Origin: Motiliproteus coralliicola
GTDB lineage: Bacteria; Pseudomonadota; Gammaproteobacteria; Pseudomonadales; Balneatricaceae
Length of the DNA stretch: 64,000 nucleotides
Assembly: GCF_003345655.1 (NCBI RefSeq)
Contig: NZ_QQOH01000002.1
Span: 1 to 64,000, forward strand
Direction: 5' to 3'
The notes under the pieces were generated by a model. It was given only the letters and a program-made list of their open reading frames with translations. It ran no database searches and was not told the DNA's origin. Positions 1 to 12,636 of the stretch are shown in pieces (positions within the stretch are counted from its first letter, which is position 1; each line of letters begins with the position of its first letter). A program made the position numbers and the translations under genes.

Positions 1-1
1 T

Positions 2-120
2 TGCTTGGCGACCATAGCGATTTGGAACCACCTGACCCCATCCCGAACTCAGCAGTGAAACGAATCAGCGCCGATGGTAGTGTGGGGCTTCCCCATGTGA
101 GAGTAGGTCATCGCCAAGCG
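2..120 (+). rRNA. rrf: 5S ribosomal RNA
   Basis: Typical bacterial 5S sequence. The 5' end (TGCTTGGCGACC) pairs with the 3' end (TCGCCAAGCG) to close helix I, and the internal CCTGACCCCATCCCGAACTC and GAGAGTAGG segments are conserved in gammaproteobacterial 5S rRNA. Length is about 119 nt, as expected. It is the 3' end of an rRNA operon whose 16S and 23S genes lie outside the window. The exact mature ends are uncertain by one or two bases. Confidence 0.96.
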
Positions 121-131
121 CCTAATACGAG

Positions 132-165
132 AAACCCCTAGCACGCTGTGCTAGGGGTTTTTTCG
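132..165 (+). terminator. rho-independent terminator of the rRNA operon
   Basis: A perfect 13-bp stem (AAACCCCTAGCAC / GTGCTAGGGGTTT) with a 3-nt loop is followed directly by a T run. It lies 12 nt after the 5S rRNA and would end the rRNA transcript. Confidence 0.95.
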
Positions 166-571
166 TTTTAGCGGCTTCCGACGCTACGCGCCGGGAAGCC
201 AACACGTATCGGGGCCTGCCTTACTATCTCAATCCAAGCCTATACCGAGTGCGCTACATCCATGTAGGTTTTGCCGCTTCGCCATCCTTGGCTCAGCGCG
301 TTTTGGTAGCGAAGCTTTGCTTCGCTCGAGAGGCAAAACGCCCCCATGTGAGTGTTCACATGGGCTCATGCGAATAAGCTACGGGCCCCGGGGGTTCCAT
401 CGCCAAGCTCTCTTCCTGTCTGCCTAGTCGTTCCGATTCATAGGCTGTAAAGGCTTTTGTTATCTTTGACGAGCATCAGCCCAAAAGCTCAATCCGTTTC
501 AATATTGCTTACGCCAAATCCGGCCTGTCGCTATAATCGAGCGTTTCCATTCATGCTTTGATCGGTGCTTC
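166..571. other. 405-bp non-coding spacer with hairpins and 5S-like fragments
   Basis: No credible gene is seen between the rRNA terminator and dnaE. Two perfect hairpins are visible: 308-326 (AGCGAAGC, loop TTT, GCTTCGCT) and 343-364 (CCCATGTGA, loop GTGT, TCACATGGG). The segments CCCCATGTGAG (342-352) and TTCCATCGCCAAGC (395-408) match pieces of the 3' half of the 5S gene, so part of this spacer may be a scrambled remnant of an rRNA operon end. Confidence 0.5.
509..537 (+). promoter_or_regulatory. possible sigma70 promoter for dnaE
   Basis: A perfect TATAAT (532-537) lies 34 bp before the dnaE start codon. A weak -35 candidate, TTACGC (509-514), is spaced 17 bp from it. Only the -10 element is convincing. 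Confidence 0.45.
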
Positions 572-3500
572 ATGACTGCCAATCCCTTTGTTCATCTGCG
601 CGTTCATTCTGAGTTTTCCGTCGTTGATGGTTTGGTTCGGGTAAAGGCGCTGGCAGCCGCAGCGGCCAAGCAGCAGATGCCTGCAGTCGCGCTCACCGAT
701 CAGGTTAACTTCTACGCCCTGATCAAGTTTTATCAAGCGGCCATGGGCTCCGGTGTAAAACCGATCTGTGGTACCGATCTTTGGGTCGAGAACCGGGTTG
801 ATCCTGCCGAAGAGCCGACGCGGATGACGCTGTTGGTCAAAGATCGTATCGGCTATCGGAACCTGACCGAATTGATCGCAATGGCCTACCAGCATGGCCA
901 GGGTGTGTTACCCGAGCGGGCGTTGGTTAAGGCGGAATGGATCAAGGAGAAGGCTCAGGGTTTGATCGCTCTGTCTGGGGCCAAAGACGGTGAGATCGGG
1001 CAGGCATTACTGGGGGAACGCTTAAACGATGCTCAGGCATTGCTGCAGGAGTGGATGGCGGTTTTCCCTGGCGATTTCTTCCTCGAGCTACAGCGTACCA
1101 ACCGACCCAACGATGAGGAGTGTCTGCACGCCAGTCTTGGGTTGGCCGACCAGTTTAACTGCCCGGTAGTGGCGACCAACGATGTCATGTTTATGCAGCC
1201 GTCGGAGTTTGAGGCTCACGAGGCTCGGGTCTGCATCAACCAGGGCCGTATTCTTGATGATCCACATCGGCCACGACATTACAGCGATCAACAGTATTTT
1301 CGTAGTAGCGATGAGATGTGTGAGCTGTTTGCCGATATCCCATCGGCTATCAGTAATACCTGGGTTATCGCCCAGCGCTGCAATATCGAGATAGAGCTGG
1401 GTAAATATTACCTGCCTAACTATCCGATTCCGCCTGGGATGACGATGGATGAGTTCTTCATCGACGTTTCCCAGAAAGGCTTGGAAGAACGGCTCGAGAA
1501 AATTCTCGACAAGAATGAACCGGACTATGCCGAAAAGCGCAAGGTCTATGATGATCGGCTCGATTTTGAGCTCAAGATCATTATCGAGATGGGTTTTCCG
1601 GGCTACTTCCTGATCGTGATGGACTTTATCCAATGGGGTAAGGATAACGGGGTTCCGGTTGGGCCTGGGCGAGGTTCCGGTGCCGGTTCGTTGGTGGCCT
1701 ATGCCCAGAAGATCACCGATCTGGATCCGATCGAATACGATCTGCTGTTCGAGCGCTTCCTGAACCCGGAGCGGGTATCGATGCCCGACTTCGATATCGA
1801 TTTCTGCATGGATAATCGTGACAAGGTGATCGACTACGTGGCAGAAACCTACGGTCGTGATGCGGTATCGCAGATCATCACCTTCGGTACCATGGCCGCA
1901 AAGGCAGTCGTACGCGATGTAGCGCGGGTGCAGGGTAAGTCCTTCGGTCTGGCCGATAAACTGTCGAAGCTGATTCCGTTCGAGGTCGGTATGACGCTGG
2001 CCAAGGCGAAGGAGCAGGAGCCGGCACTGGTTGAGTTCCTCGACACCAGCGACGAAGCCCAAGAGATCTGGGACATGGCGGTCCAGTTGGAGGGCGTTAC
2101 CCGAGGGGTCGGTAAACACGCCGGTGGGGTGGTTATCGCGCCGACCCGGCTGACCGACTTTGCGCCGCTCTACTGTGACGAGTTCGGCGGTGGCCTGGTA
2201 ACCCAGTTCGATAAGAACGACGTCGAAGCGGCCGGCCTGGTTAAATTCGACTTCTTGGGTCTGCGGACCCTGACCATCATCGACTGGGCCTTGAAAACGA
2301 TCCATCGCCAGCAGAGCAAGCGTGGCGAAGCGCCGCTGGATATCACCACGATCGAGCTTGAAGATGCGCCGATCTACCAGATGCTGCAGGCCGGTGAAAC
2401 TACGGCGGTTTTCCAGCTCGAATCCAGCGGTATGAAGGATCTGATGAAGCGACTGCTGCCGAGCCGCTTCGAAGATATCGTGGCACTGGTGGCCCTGTTC
2501 CGTCCGGGGCCGCTGGGCTCCGGGATGGTGGATGACTTTATCAACCGAAAGCATGGTCGCGCCAAGCTGTCGTTCCCCCATCCCGACTTTGAATATATGC
2601 CGCTGCAGCCGGTGCTGGAGCCCACCTACGGGGTGGTGCTTTACCAGGAACAGGTCATGCAGATCGCCCAGGTGATGGCTGGCTACTCGCTGGGTGGCGC
2701 CGACATGCTGCGCCGGGCGATGGGTAAGAAAAAGCCTGAAGAGATGGCCAAGCAGAGGGTCGGATTTCTCGAGGGCTGTGAAGGCAATGGGATCGACCGC
2801 GATCTGGCCGGTAACATCTTTGATCTGGTAGAAAAATTTGCCGGTTACGGCTTTAACAAGTCTCACTCGGCGGCTTACGCGTTGGTCTCCTACCAGACCG
2901 CCTGGCTCAAGCACCACTACCCGGCGCCGTTTATGGCGGCGGTCATGTCGTCGGATATGCAGAACACCGACAAGGTGGTGATCTTTATCGAAGAGTGTCG
3001 CCACATGGGGCTGACGCTGAAGCTGCCTGATGTAAACAGCGGTGAATATATGTTCACCGTCAATGACGACAACGAAATTATCTATGGCCTAGGTGCGGTC
3101 AAGGGGGTTGGTGAAGGTCCGATCGAGGCAATCGTCAGTGCTCGGGCTGAAGGCGGCCCGTTCAGCGATATCTTCGATTTCTGCGAACGGGTGGGCGGTA
3201 ACAACATCAACAAGCGGGTGCTAGAGGCCTTGGTCCACTGCGGTGCGCTCGATGATATTGGTCCCAACCGGGCTGTACTGATGGCGGCTATTCCCGATGC
3301 AGTGAAGGCGGCGGATCAGAAAGCCCGCAACCAAGATAGCGGAATGTTTGATCTGTTCGGCGAAGTGTCGGTGGCCCATGCGGACGCCGGTGATGCCTAC
3401 GAGCCTTACGGCAAGATCGAAGAGTGGCCCGACAAACAGCGCTTGGCGGGGGAGAAGGATACCCTCGGACTCTATGTGACCGGTCACCCGATCGACGAGT

Positions 3501-4072
3501 ACGAAGCCGAGCTGCGCCAGTTTGTCCCCAATCGACTGGTCGACTTGAAGCCGGCCCGAGGCAATCAGCAAAAGATGGTCGGGCTCGTGATCGATGTCCG
3601 GCTGCGCAAGACCAAACGAGGCGACACCCTGGCCTTCGTGACCCTGGATGACCGCAGTTCACGGATGGAGGTCACTCTATTTGGTGACACCTACGAGCAG
3701 CATCGCGAATTGATCGCTAAAGACAAGATTCTGGTGGTTGAGGGAGAGGTCGCCCATGATGATTACTCCGGCCAATTGAAGGTCAAGGCGTCGCGGGTGC
3801 TCGATATTCCACAGGCCCGCGGACGCTTCGCATCGGCGTTGCAACTGGAACTTTTTGCCGACTATGGTGATCTCAAGCGCAGCCTGGAGAGCTGGTTACC
3901 GCAGCATCGTCTGGAGCAAGGGGTTGCGGTAAAAATCCGCTATCAACGCGAGGATGCCGCGGCCGATCTGCTGTTGGGTGAAGAGTGGAGGATCTGTGTT
4001 ACCGATGAGCTTCTGTGGGAGTTGAAACAGCAGTACGGAAAAGAGCGGGTACAACTGCTCTACGGTGGCTAA
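572..4072 (+). CDS. dnaE: DNA polymerase III subunit alpha
   Basis: This is the replicative polymerase subunit that extends DNA at the fork inside the Pol III core. The 1166-aa length matches the family (E. coli 1160). The N-terminal PHP domain begins with the HSEFSVVDG segment. The palm signature PDFDIDF lies at about residues 405-411, with D406, D408 and D410 around the metal site. Helix-hairpin-helix and OB-fold segments follow in the last 350 residues. ATG 572 gives the canonical start MTANPFVHLRVHSEFS. In many relatives dnaE follows lpxB-rnhB; here it follows an rRNA operon end, so it probably has its own promoter. accA follows after about 100 bp. Confidence 0.98.
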   Translation: MTANPFVHLRVHSEFSVVDGLVRVKALAAAAAKQQMPAVALTDQVNFYALIKFYQAAMGSGVKPICGTDLWVENRVDPAEEPTRMTLLVKDRIGYRNLTELIAMAYQHGQGVLPERALVKAEWIKEKAQGLIALSGAKDGEIGQALLGERLNDAQALLQEWMAVFPGDFFLELQRTNRPNDEECLHASLGLADQFNCPVVATNDVMFMQPSEFEAHEARVCINQGRILDDPHRPRHYSDQQYFRSSDEMCELFADIPSAISNTWVIAQRCNIEIELGKYYLPNYPIPPGMTMDEFFIDVSQKGLEERLEKILDKNEPDYAEKRKVYDDRLDFELKIIIEMGFPGYFLIVMDFIQWGKDNGVPVGPGRGSGAGSLVAYAQKITDLDPIEYDLLFERFLNPERVSMPDFDIDFCMDNRDKVIDYVAETYGRDAVSQIITFGTMAAKAVVRDVARVQGKSFGLADKLSKLIPFEVGMTLAKAKEQEPALVEFLDTSDEAQEIWDMAVQLEGVTRGVGKHAGGVVIAPTRLTDFAPLYCDEFGGGLVTQFDKNDVEAAGLVKFDFLGLRTLTIIDWALKTIHRQQSKRGEAPLDITTIELEDAPIYQMLQAGETTAVFQLESSGMKDLMKRLLPSRFEDIVALVALFRPGPLGSGMVDDFINRKHGRAKLSFPHPDFEYMPLQPVLEPTYGVVLYQEQVMQIAQVMAGYSLGGADMLRRAMGKKKPEEMAKQRVGFLEGCEGNGIDRDLAGNIFDLVEKFAGYGFNKSHSAAYALVSYQTAWLKHHYPAPFMAAVMSSDMQNTDKVVIFIEECRHMGLTLKLPDVNSGEYMFTVNDDNEIIYGLGAVKGVGEGPIEAIVSARAEGGPFSDIFDFCERVGGNNINKRVLEALVHCGALDDIGPNRAVLMAAIPDAVKAADQKARNQDSGMFDLFGEVSVAHADAGDAYEPYGKIEEWPDKQRLAGEKDTLGLYVTGHPIDEYEAELRQFVPNRLVDLKPARGNQQKMVGLVIDVRLRKTKRGDTLAFVTLDDRSSRMEVTLFGDTYEQHRELIAKDKILVVEGEVAHDDYSGQLKVKASRVLDIPQARGRFASALQLELFADYGDLKRSLESWLPQHRLEQGVAVKIRYQREDAAADLLLGEEWRICVTDELLWELKQQYGKERVQLLYGG

Positions 4073-4169
4073 AGCCCGGCGCTCAAGGTAAACTTGCCGA
4101 TATTTTTTATCCCGCCAACCCCTGCCAAACAGCTGGGTGGCGGAGTCTCAGATACAGAAGCCTATAGCT

Positions 4170-5120
4170 ATGAACCCGAACTATCTGGATTTTGAACAGC
4201 CGATCGCCGAGTTGCAGGCCAAGATCGAAGAGCTACGTACCGTCGGTAAAGATTCCGACCTCAACATCAGCGATGAAATCGACAAGCTGGAACAGAAGAG
4301 TGTTGAGCTGACCGAGAAAATTTTCTCCGACCTGTCCGCCTGGGAGGTCGCTCAGATCGCGCGTCACCCGAAGCGTCCTTACACGCTGGACTTCGCTGAG
4401 CTGATTTTTGATGACTTTGACGAGCTGCATGGTGATCGTCATTACGCCGATGACGCGGCTATCGTCGGCGGCATCGCCCGTATCGACGAGCGTCCGGTGA
4501 TGGTGATCGGTCACCAGAAAGGTCGCGAAGTGAAAGAGAAGGTTAAGCGTAACTTCGGCATGCCGCGTCCGGAAGGCTACCGCAAAGCACTGCGTCTGAT
4601 GGAGATGGCCGAGCGTTTCAAGATGCCGATCATGACCTTTATCGACACGCCGGGTGCTTACCCGGGTATCGGTGCCGAGGAGCGCGGTCAATCCGAGGCG
4701 ATCGCCTATAACCTGGCGGTCATGTCTCGCCTGAAGACCCCGATCATCTCGACTGTGGTTGGTGAAGGGGGTTCTGGCGGCGCCCTAGCGATCGGTGTTT
4801 GTGACAAGCTGATGATGCTGCAGTACTCCACCTACTCGGTTATTTCACCCGAAGGTTGTGCCTCTATCCTGTGGAAGAGCGCCGACCGGGCTTCCGATGC
4901 GGCTAAGGCGATGGGTATCACCTCCGAGCGTCTCCATGAGCTGGGATTGGTTGACGAAGTAATTCAGGAGCCGCTGGGCGGTGCCCACCGTGACCCCGGC
5001 CTGCTGGCTGCATCGCTGAAGAGCCAGCTGCTCAGCACCCTGGATGAACTCGATGGCATGGATACCGACGAGCTGTTGGCTCGACGCTACCAGCGCCTGA
5101 TGTCCTACGGCATCAACTGA
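4170..5120 (+). CDS. accA: acetyl-CoA carboxylase carboxyltransferase subunit alpha
   Basis: AccA pairs with AccD to transfer the carboxyl group from biotin carboxyl carrier protein to acetyl-CoA, the first committed step of fatty acid synthesis in the cytoplasm. I use ATG 4170, which gives the family-typical start [20 protein letters not shown] and 316 aa (E. coli 319). An upstream in-frame GTG at 4137 would add 11 residues not typical of the family. Visible signatures are the [19 protein letters not shown] segment and the glycine-rich [13 protein letters not shown] segment of the carboxyltransferase fold. The gene lies downstream of dnaE in the common order and is followed by a terminator. 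Confidence 0.97.
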   Translation: MNPNYLDFEQPIAELQAKIEELRTVGKDSDLNISDEIDKLEQKSVELTEKIFSDLSAWEVAQIARHPKRPYTLDFAELIFDDFDELHGDRHYADDAAIVGGIARIDERPVMVIGHQKGREVKEKVKRNFGMPRPEGYRKALRLMEMAERFKMPIMTFIDTPGAYPGIGAEERGQSEAIAYNLAVMSRLKTPIISTVVGEGGSGGALAIGVCDKLMMLQYSTYSVISPEGCASILWKSADRASDAAKAMGITSERLHELGLVDEVIQEPLGGAHRDPGLLAASLKSQLLSTLDELDGMDTDELLARRYQRLMSYGIN

Positions 5121-5134
5121 TCAACGGATACCAG

Positions 5135-5162
5135 GGGCACCATTCGGTGCCCTTTCTTTTTC
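5135..5162 (+). terminator. terminator after accA
   Basis: Stem GGGCACC / GGTGCCC with loop ATTC is followed by a T-rich tail (TTTCTTTTT). It starts 15 nt after the accA stop and separates accA from tilS. Confidence 0.85.
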
Positions 5163-5180
5163 CGCCCTGTCCGTTTTCCA

Positions 5181-6539
5181 ATGCGACTTTCTCCCGAAAC
5201 TTTACTGCAATCGCTTCAGGCCGAGACTGAGCTTCACTCCGAGCTTCCGGTCTGGATCGCCTATAGCGGTGGGATGGATTCCCATGTGTTGTTGCAGCTG
5301 GCTGTCGAGGCCGGCTTGAGCAGGTCGGTGCGTCTGGGGGCGGTCCATGTGCATCATGGATTGCAGCCGGAGGCGGATGGTTGGGCTGAGCATTGCGAGT
5401 CCGTCTGTGCGTCGCTGGGGGTTGATTTTCGACGTTATGATGCGGGTCTTGCTGCGGGGGCGGGGTTAGAAAACCGGGCTCGGGAAGCGCGCTATCGTAT
5501 CTTTACCGAGCTGATGGCAGACGGCGGACTATTGCTGCAAGCCCACCACGCCGATGATCAGGCCGAGACCCTGTTATTCCGGTTGCTGCGGGCGGGTGGG
5601 GTGCGCGGGTTGGCGGGTATTCCGGCTAGTCGAGCGTTGGGGCAGGGCATGTTGCTCCGACCTTTGCTGGGACTGACCCGAGAACAGTTACGTCAGTATG
5701 CGCTCGACCTTGGTTTGAGTTGGATTGAAGATCCCAGCAATCAAGACTTGGTTCATAACCGTAATTATCTCCGCGCTCGGGTGCTGCCCGCGCTACAGCA
5801 GCGCTGGCCTGATCTGGCCAACGCCTTCGGAAAAAGTGCTTCCCACTGCCGCGACGCTCTGTTACTAAGCCAGGACCTGGCTCGCATCGATCTTGAAGCT
5901 TGTCGTCTGAGTGGAGGCGGTTTGGCCATCGATCAGCTCAAGGGTTTGGCTGAGCATCGTCGCTGGAATCTATTGCGCCACTGGTTACACCAGCAGGAAC
6001 TCAATCCAAACGAGCAACAATTACACCAGTTGTGGCGAGACCTGGTCTGCGCCCGGGAAGATGCACAGCCGCGTTTTGAGTTTGCCAGGGTCAGCATCCG
6101 GCGCTATCGCAAGGGGCTTTACCTAATCGAGACTCAAAGAGATCTCGGGCAGGAGGCTACCGATTGGTCACAACCTGTGACGCTAAATTCTGGCCATGTG
6201 ACCGAGCTGCTATTGCCGTTCGGGCAGTTAAAGCTGGAGCCGGTGGTCGGGCTGGGGTTGCGGATTCCTGATCAGGCGCATGTGACGATACGGCCGCGCC
6301 AAGGGGGCGAGCGGATTCGGCTGGCCGGACGCGATGGCAGTCGGTCGTTGAAGAAGTTGTTACAACAGGCCGCTGTGCCGCCTTGGCTACGTGAAAAAAT
6401 GCCGTTGGTCTATGTGGATGAGGAGCTGGCGGCGGTGGCGGATCTGTGGATTTCAGCCGATTTTGAAGCCGGAGCGAGCCAGCCAGGTTGGCGCTTGAAA
6501 TGGGATTCGACAACCGGGCTGGAAAAGGGGCCAATCTGA
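5181..6539 (+). CDS. tilS: tRNA(Ile)-lysidine synthetase
   Basis: TilS uses ATP to attach lysine to C34 of the tRNA-Ile with a CAU anticodon, changing its decoding from AUG to AUA. The N-terminal PP-loop ATPase motif SGGMDS is at residues 29-34. It is followed by the HVHHGLQPEADGW segment, the QAHHADDQAETLLFRLLRAGG segment and the DPSNQD motif, all typical of TilS. The C-terminal part (RPRQGGERIRLAGRDGSRSLKKLLQ) is the substrate-binding TilS-C domain. Length is 452 aa (E. coli 432). Its position between accA and pyrG matches many gammaproteobacteria. Confidence 0.96.
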   Translation: MRLSPETLLQSLQAETELHSELPVWIAYSGGMDSHVLLQLAVEAGLSRSVRLGAVHVHHGLQPEADGWAEHCESVCASLGVDFRRYDAGLAAGAGLENRAREARYRIFTELMADGGLLLQAHHADDQAETLLFRLLRAGGVRGLAGIPASRALGQGMLLRPLLGLTREQLRQYALDLGLSWIEDPSNQDLVHNRNYLRARVLPALQQRWPDLANAFGKSASHCRDALLLSQDLARIDLEACRLSGGGLAIDQLKGLAEHRRWNLLRHWLHQQELNPNEQQLHQLWRDLVCAREDAQPRFEFARVSIRRYRKGLYLIETQRDLGQEATDWSQPVTLNSGHVTELLLPFGQLKLEPVVGLGLRIPDQAHVTIRPRQGGERIRLAGRDGSRSLKKLLQQAAVPPWLREKMPLVYVDEELAAVADLWISADFEAGASQPGWRLKWDSTTGLEKGPI

Positions 6540-6583
6540 GTGAATTCTGATTGTCGATCGAAACGGCTTCAGCTAAACTGTAG

Positions 6584-8275
<1,692 letters not shown>

Positions 8276-8318
8276 TCACCGGATCCTGCAAACCGCCGGT
8301 TAAACGACTCAAATTTAA

Positions 8319-9638
<1,320 letters not shown>

Positions 9639-9645
9639 GTCGAAT

Positions 9646-9671
9646 AAGGGGAGCTTCGGCTCCCCTTTTTT
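9646..9671 (+). terminator. terminator after eno
   Basis: Stem AAGGGGAGC / GCTCCCCTT closed by a TTCG tetraloop is followed by a T run. It lies 8 nt after the eno stop codon. Confidence 0.94.
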
Positions 9672-9777
9672 CTGGTTGCCCCTGAAAAGATCCCACCGGT
9701 CGTTTCATGCCTGGATTGGAGTCTTTTCAGGGATAACTAACGCGGGCTTATTTTGTTTTGGGTAGGTTGAAGCGCGA

Positions 9778-10065
9778 ATGAAGTGGTTGCTGGCCCTGTT
9801 GATACTGTTGCTGGCGGGATTGCAGTACCGGCTCTGGTTCGGTGACGGTAACCTGCCGTCGGTTTGGGCATTGCAGGATTCCATCGAACAGCAGCAGGAC
9901 TCCAACCAGGCCTTGATCGAGCGCAACGAGGCGTTACGTGCCGAGGTCGACGATCTGCGCGAAGGTACCTCGGCGATGGAGGAGCGTGCCCGTAGCGAAC
10001 TGGGCATGATCAAGCGCGGCGAAACCTTCTTCCTGTTACCAGAGTCCGAAACCTCTCAACAATAA
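9778..10065 (+). CDS. ftsB: cell division protein FtsB
   Basis: FtsB is a small bitopic inner-membrane protein of the FtsQBL divisome complex that helps activate septal peptidoglycan synthesis. The 95-aa product has one N-terminal membrane segment (about residues 3-17, MKWLLALLILLLAGLQYRLW). A coiled coil follows (about 30-68, rich in Q, E and L), and then the RSELGMIKRGETFF motif typical of FtsB. Its place after eno is conserved. The ispD and ispF genes that commonly follow ftsB are not here; truD comes next. Confidence 0.94.
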   Translation: MKWLLALLILLLAGLQYRLWFGDGNLPSVWALQDSIEQQQDSNQALIERNEALRAEVDDLREGTSAMEERARSELGMIKRGETFFLLPESETSQQ

Positions 10066-10119
10066 TCGTGCCTTAGCCAGGCAACACCCATTAGGTCGAA
10101 GCGACCGGAGATTCCCCAT

Positions 10120-11172
10120 TTGAGTCAGTATGATCTCGACTTTCCTCGCGTTCATGGCGCCCCTGTCGATGCCGGCGTGATTCGTAGCCTGCCGGAAGAT
10201 TTTCAGGTCGATGAGCAGCTGGGCTTTGAGCCCTGCGGAGAGGGTGAGCACCTGTTTATTTTGCTGCGTAAGCGCGGTGAAAACACCCAGTGGATCGCTC
10301 GTCAGCTGGCTAAGCTGGCCGGTATCGAGCTCAAAGATGTCAGCTATGCCGGACTCAAGGATCGCCACGCGGTCACCACCCAGTGGTTCAGCCTGTGGTT
10401 GCCGGGGCGCGCGGATCCGGATCTGAGTGGTTTGCCCGATTCGGTCGAGATCTTGCAACGTGCCCGACATAACCGCAAGCTCAAGCGCGGCGGCCACCGG
10501 GCCAACCGCTTTGTGCTGCGGATCCGGGAGCTGGACCAAACCCTGATCCCCGAGTCTCTGCTGGAAACGATTCGTGATCGCGGGGTGCCGAACTATTTCG
10601 GTGAGCAGCGCTTCGGCCATGACGGTGGAAATCTGGAGTTGGCCGACAAACTACTGGCCGGTGAGATCCGGATCCGCGACCGGCATAAACGCAGCATGGC
10701 GATCTCGGCGGCGCGCTCCTACCTGTTCAATCTGATCGTTGCCGAGCGGATTCGGCGCGGCGTCTGGGATGCCTATCTGGAGGGTGATCGACCGGTGATC
10801 CGGGGCTCCAGCAACCTGACCCCGGAGACTGACCCTGCCGAGTTGAGCCGCCAAATCGAAGCGATCGAAACCCACCCGACCGCACCGATGATGGGGCGGG
10901 GGCGAGCACTGGTGGAATCGGAGTCGCTGGCGTTGGAAACTGATATACTGCAACGCTTCGAGCACTGGGGTGCGGGGCTGGAAAAACTGGGCCAGACACG
11001 CGAGCGTCGTTCGGTTCGGTTTCTGCCCCGAGAGTTTTCCTGGCGGTGGCTGCAATCGGATCAGCTTCAGCTTAGTTTTGAGTTGCCGCCGGGAACCTAT
11101 GCCACCAGTGTGCTGCGTGAGATCTGCCGCTATCGGGTAGCGGCAAATCCCGATTCAGAAACTCAGGGGTAA
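10120..11172 (+). CDS. truD: tRNA pseudouridine(13) synthase
   Basis: TruD isomerises U13 of tRNA-Glu to pseudouridine. The family signature [14 protein letters not shown] places the catalytic aspartate at D81. The [28 protein letters not shown] and SAARSYLFN segments are also TruD hallmarks, and the C-terminal [15 protein letters not shown] matches the family. I use TTG 10120, which gives 350 aa and the usual N-terminus; a GGAG-like element lies about 10 nt upstream. It begins a tight cluster truD-surE-pcm, with only 5 nt between truD and surE. Confidence 0.95.
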   Translation: MSQYDLDFPRVHGAPVDAGVIRSLPEDFQVDEQLGFEPCGEGEHLFILLRKRGENTQWIARQLAKLAGIELKDVSYAGLKDRHAVTTQWFSLWLPGRADPDLSGLPDSVEILQRARHNRKLKRGGHRANRFVLRIRELDQTLIPESLLETIRDRGVPNYFGEQRFGHDGGNLELADKLLAGEIRIRDRHKRSMAISAARSYLFNLIVAERIRRGVWDAYLEGDRPVIRGSSNLTPETDPAELSRQIEAIETHPTAPMMGRGRALVESESLALETDILQRFEHWGAGLEKLGQTRERRSVRFLPREFSWRWLQSDQLQLSFELPPGTYATSVLREICRYRVAANPDSETQG

Positions 11173-11177
11173 CACCG

Positions 11178-11918
11178 ATGCGGGTGCTGATTTCCAATGA
11201 TGATGGTGTCCATGCGCCGGGAATCGCGGTATTGGCCGAGGTGCTTGGGCAGCAGTATCAGATTCAGGTGGTGGCACCGGATCGTGATCGTAGCGGCGCC
11301 AGCCACTCGCTGACGCTAGATCGCCCGCTGGAACCCAGCACCCTCGATAACGGCTTTGTCAGTATCAACGGGACACCGACCGATTGTGTCCATCTGGGGT
11401 TGTTCGGGCTGTTCGAATCACGACCGGAGATCGTCGTCTCCGGGATCAACTGCGGCGCCAATCTGGGTGACGATGTGCTCTATTCCGGCACCGTGGCCGC
11501 GGCGATGGAGGGGCGGCATCTGAGCCGGCCGTCGATCGCGATTTCGTTGGCGGGCAAGCGTCACTTCGACAGCGCCGCCACCATCGTTAATGATCTGCTG
11601 GCGCGGATCAAGCAACTCAATGTGGCCCCCCGAACCGTTCTCAATATTAATGTCCCCGATCTGCCGCTGGATCAGATCAAGGGTATCCATGTGACCCGGT
11701 TGGGACACCGCTACCTGTGTGGTGAACCGGTCGAATCGATCGATCCGCGCGGCAAGCGTCGCTTCTGGGTTGCCGGAGCCGGTGAGTCCGAAGATGACGG
11801 TCCGGGCACGGATTTTTATGCGCTTAGTGAAGGCTATGTGTCGATCACCCCACTGCATTTTGATATGACGCAGTATTCGGGCTTCGACAATCTGGCCAGC
11901 TGGCTTGAGGAGCAGTAA
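11178..11918 (+). CDS. surE: 5'/3'-nucleotidase SurE
   Basis: SurE is a metal-dependent phosphatase acting on nucleoside monophosphates and is linked to stationary-phase survival. The start [15 protein letters not shown] contains the metal-binding NDD (residues 7-9). The [23 protein letters not shown] and [19 protein letters not shown] motifs complete the active site. Length is 246 aa (E. coli 253). It is probably co-transcribed with truD upstream and pcm downstream (5-nt gaps). Confidence 0.97.
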   Translation: MRVLISNDDGVHAPGIAVLAEVLGQQYQIQVVAPDRDRSGASHSLTLDRPLEPSTLDNGFVSINGTPTDCVHLGLFGLFESRPEIVVSGINCGANLGDDVLYSGTVAAAMEGRHLSRPSIAISLAGKRHFDSAATIVNDLLARIKQLNVAPRTVLNINVPDLPLDQIKGIHVTRLGHRYLCGEPVESIDPRGKRRFWVAGAGESEDDGPGTDFYALSEGYVSITPLHFDMTQYSGFDNLASWLEEQ

Positions 11919-11923
11919 AGCGA

Positions 11924-12589
11924 GTGAACAAGATTGACCTTCAAGGCATAGGGATGACCTCGCGGCGGACTCGCGAACGGCTGATCGGCCGCTTAATAGA
12001 GCAGGGGATCGATGACCCTCGGGTATTGGAGGTGATGCAGGAGCTGCCGCGTCACCTGTTTATCGATGAAGCGCTGGCCCATCGAGCCTACGAAGATACG
12101 GCCCTGCCGATCGGCTACAACCAGACCATTTCGCAGCCCTATATCGTCGCCAAGATGACCGAGACCCTGCTCAACGGCGGTACTCCGGAAAGGGTGTTGG
12201 AGATCGGCACCGGCTCGGGCTACCAGACCGCGGTGCTGGCTTGTTTGGTTGGACGGGTGTTCAGCGTCGAACGGATCCAGCCACTGCAGGAGAAAGCCCG
12301 GCAGCGATTGCGCCAGCTGGGGCTTCGCAATGTCCAGTTTCAGCATGCCGACGGTGGCTTCGGTTGGCCGGAGAAAGGGCCGTTCGATGCCATCACCTGT
12401 GCGGCGGCTCCGGAGCAGATTCCCCCCGAGCTGTTCGAACAGCTGGCTATCGGTGGCCGGATGATCATTCCGGTTGGAGGTCGCGTGCAGGAGCTGCGTC
12501 TGGTGGTGCGTACCGATGAGCAGAGCTTCGATCAGCAGGTGCTCGAAGGCGTCAAGTTCGTTCCGATGCTGAGCGGTTCGGTTCGTTAG
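11924..12589 (+). CDS. pcm: protein-L-isoaspartate O-methyltransferase
   Basis: Pcm methylates isoaspartyl residues with S-adenosylmethionine to start repair of aged proteins. The Rossmann SAM-binding motif [16 protein letters not shown] is visible, as are the substrate motif ([16 protein letters not shown]) and the [11 protein letters not shown] and GGRMIIPVG segments. Start GTG 11924 lies 5 nt after surE. The product is 221 aa, near the usual length. Coupling to surE, nlpD and rpoS is conserved in gammaproteobacteria. Confidence 0.96.
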   Translation: MNKIDLQGIGMTSRRTRERLIGRLIEQGIDDPRVLEVMQELPRHLFIDEALAHRAYEDTALPIGYNQTISQPYIVAKMTETLLNGGTPERVLEIGTGSGYQTAVLACLVGRVFSVERIQPLQEKARQRLRQLGLRNVQFQHADGGFGWPEKGPFDAITCAAAPEQIPPELFEQLAIGGRMIIPVGGRVQELRLVVRTDEQSFDQQVLEGVKFVPMLSGSVR

Positions 12590-12636
12590 CCAGTAATCCA
12601 ACATGATTCACTAGACCCCAGAACAGGGAGAGTTGT

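Noticed and set aside
1088-3004. 638-codon minus-strand open frame inside dnaE
   Set aside because: Shadow of the high-GC dnaE gene, His/Arg/Gln-rich with no recognisable domain; dnaE itself is certain.
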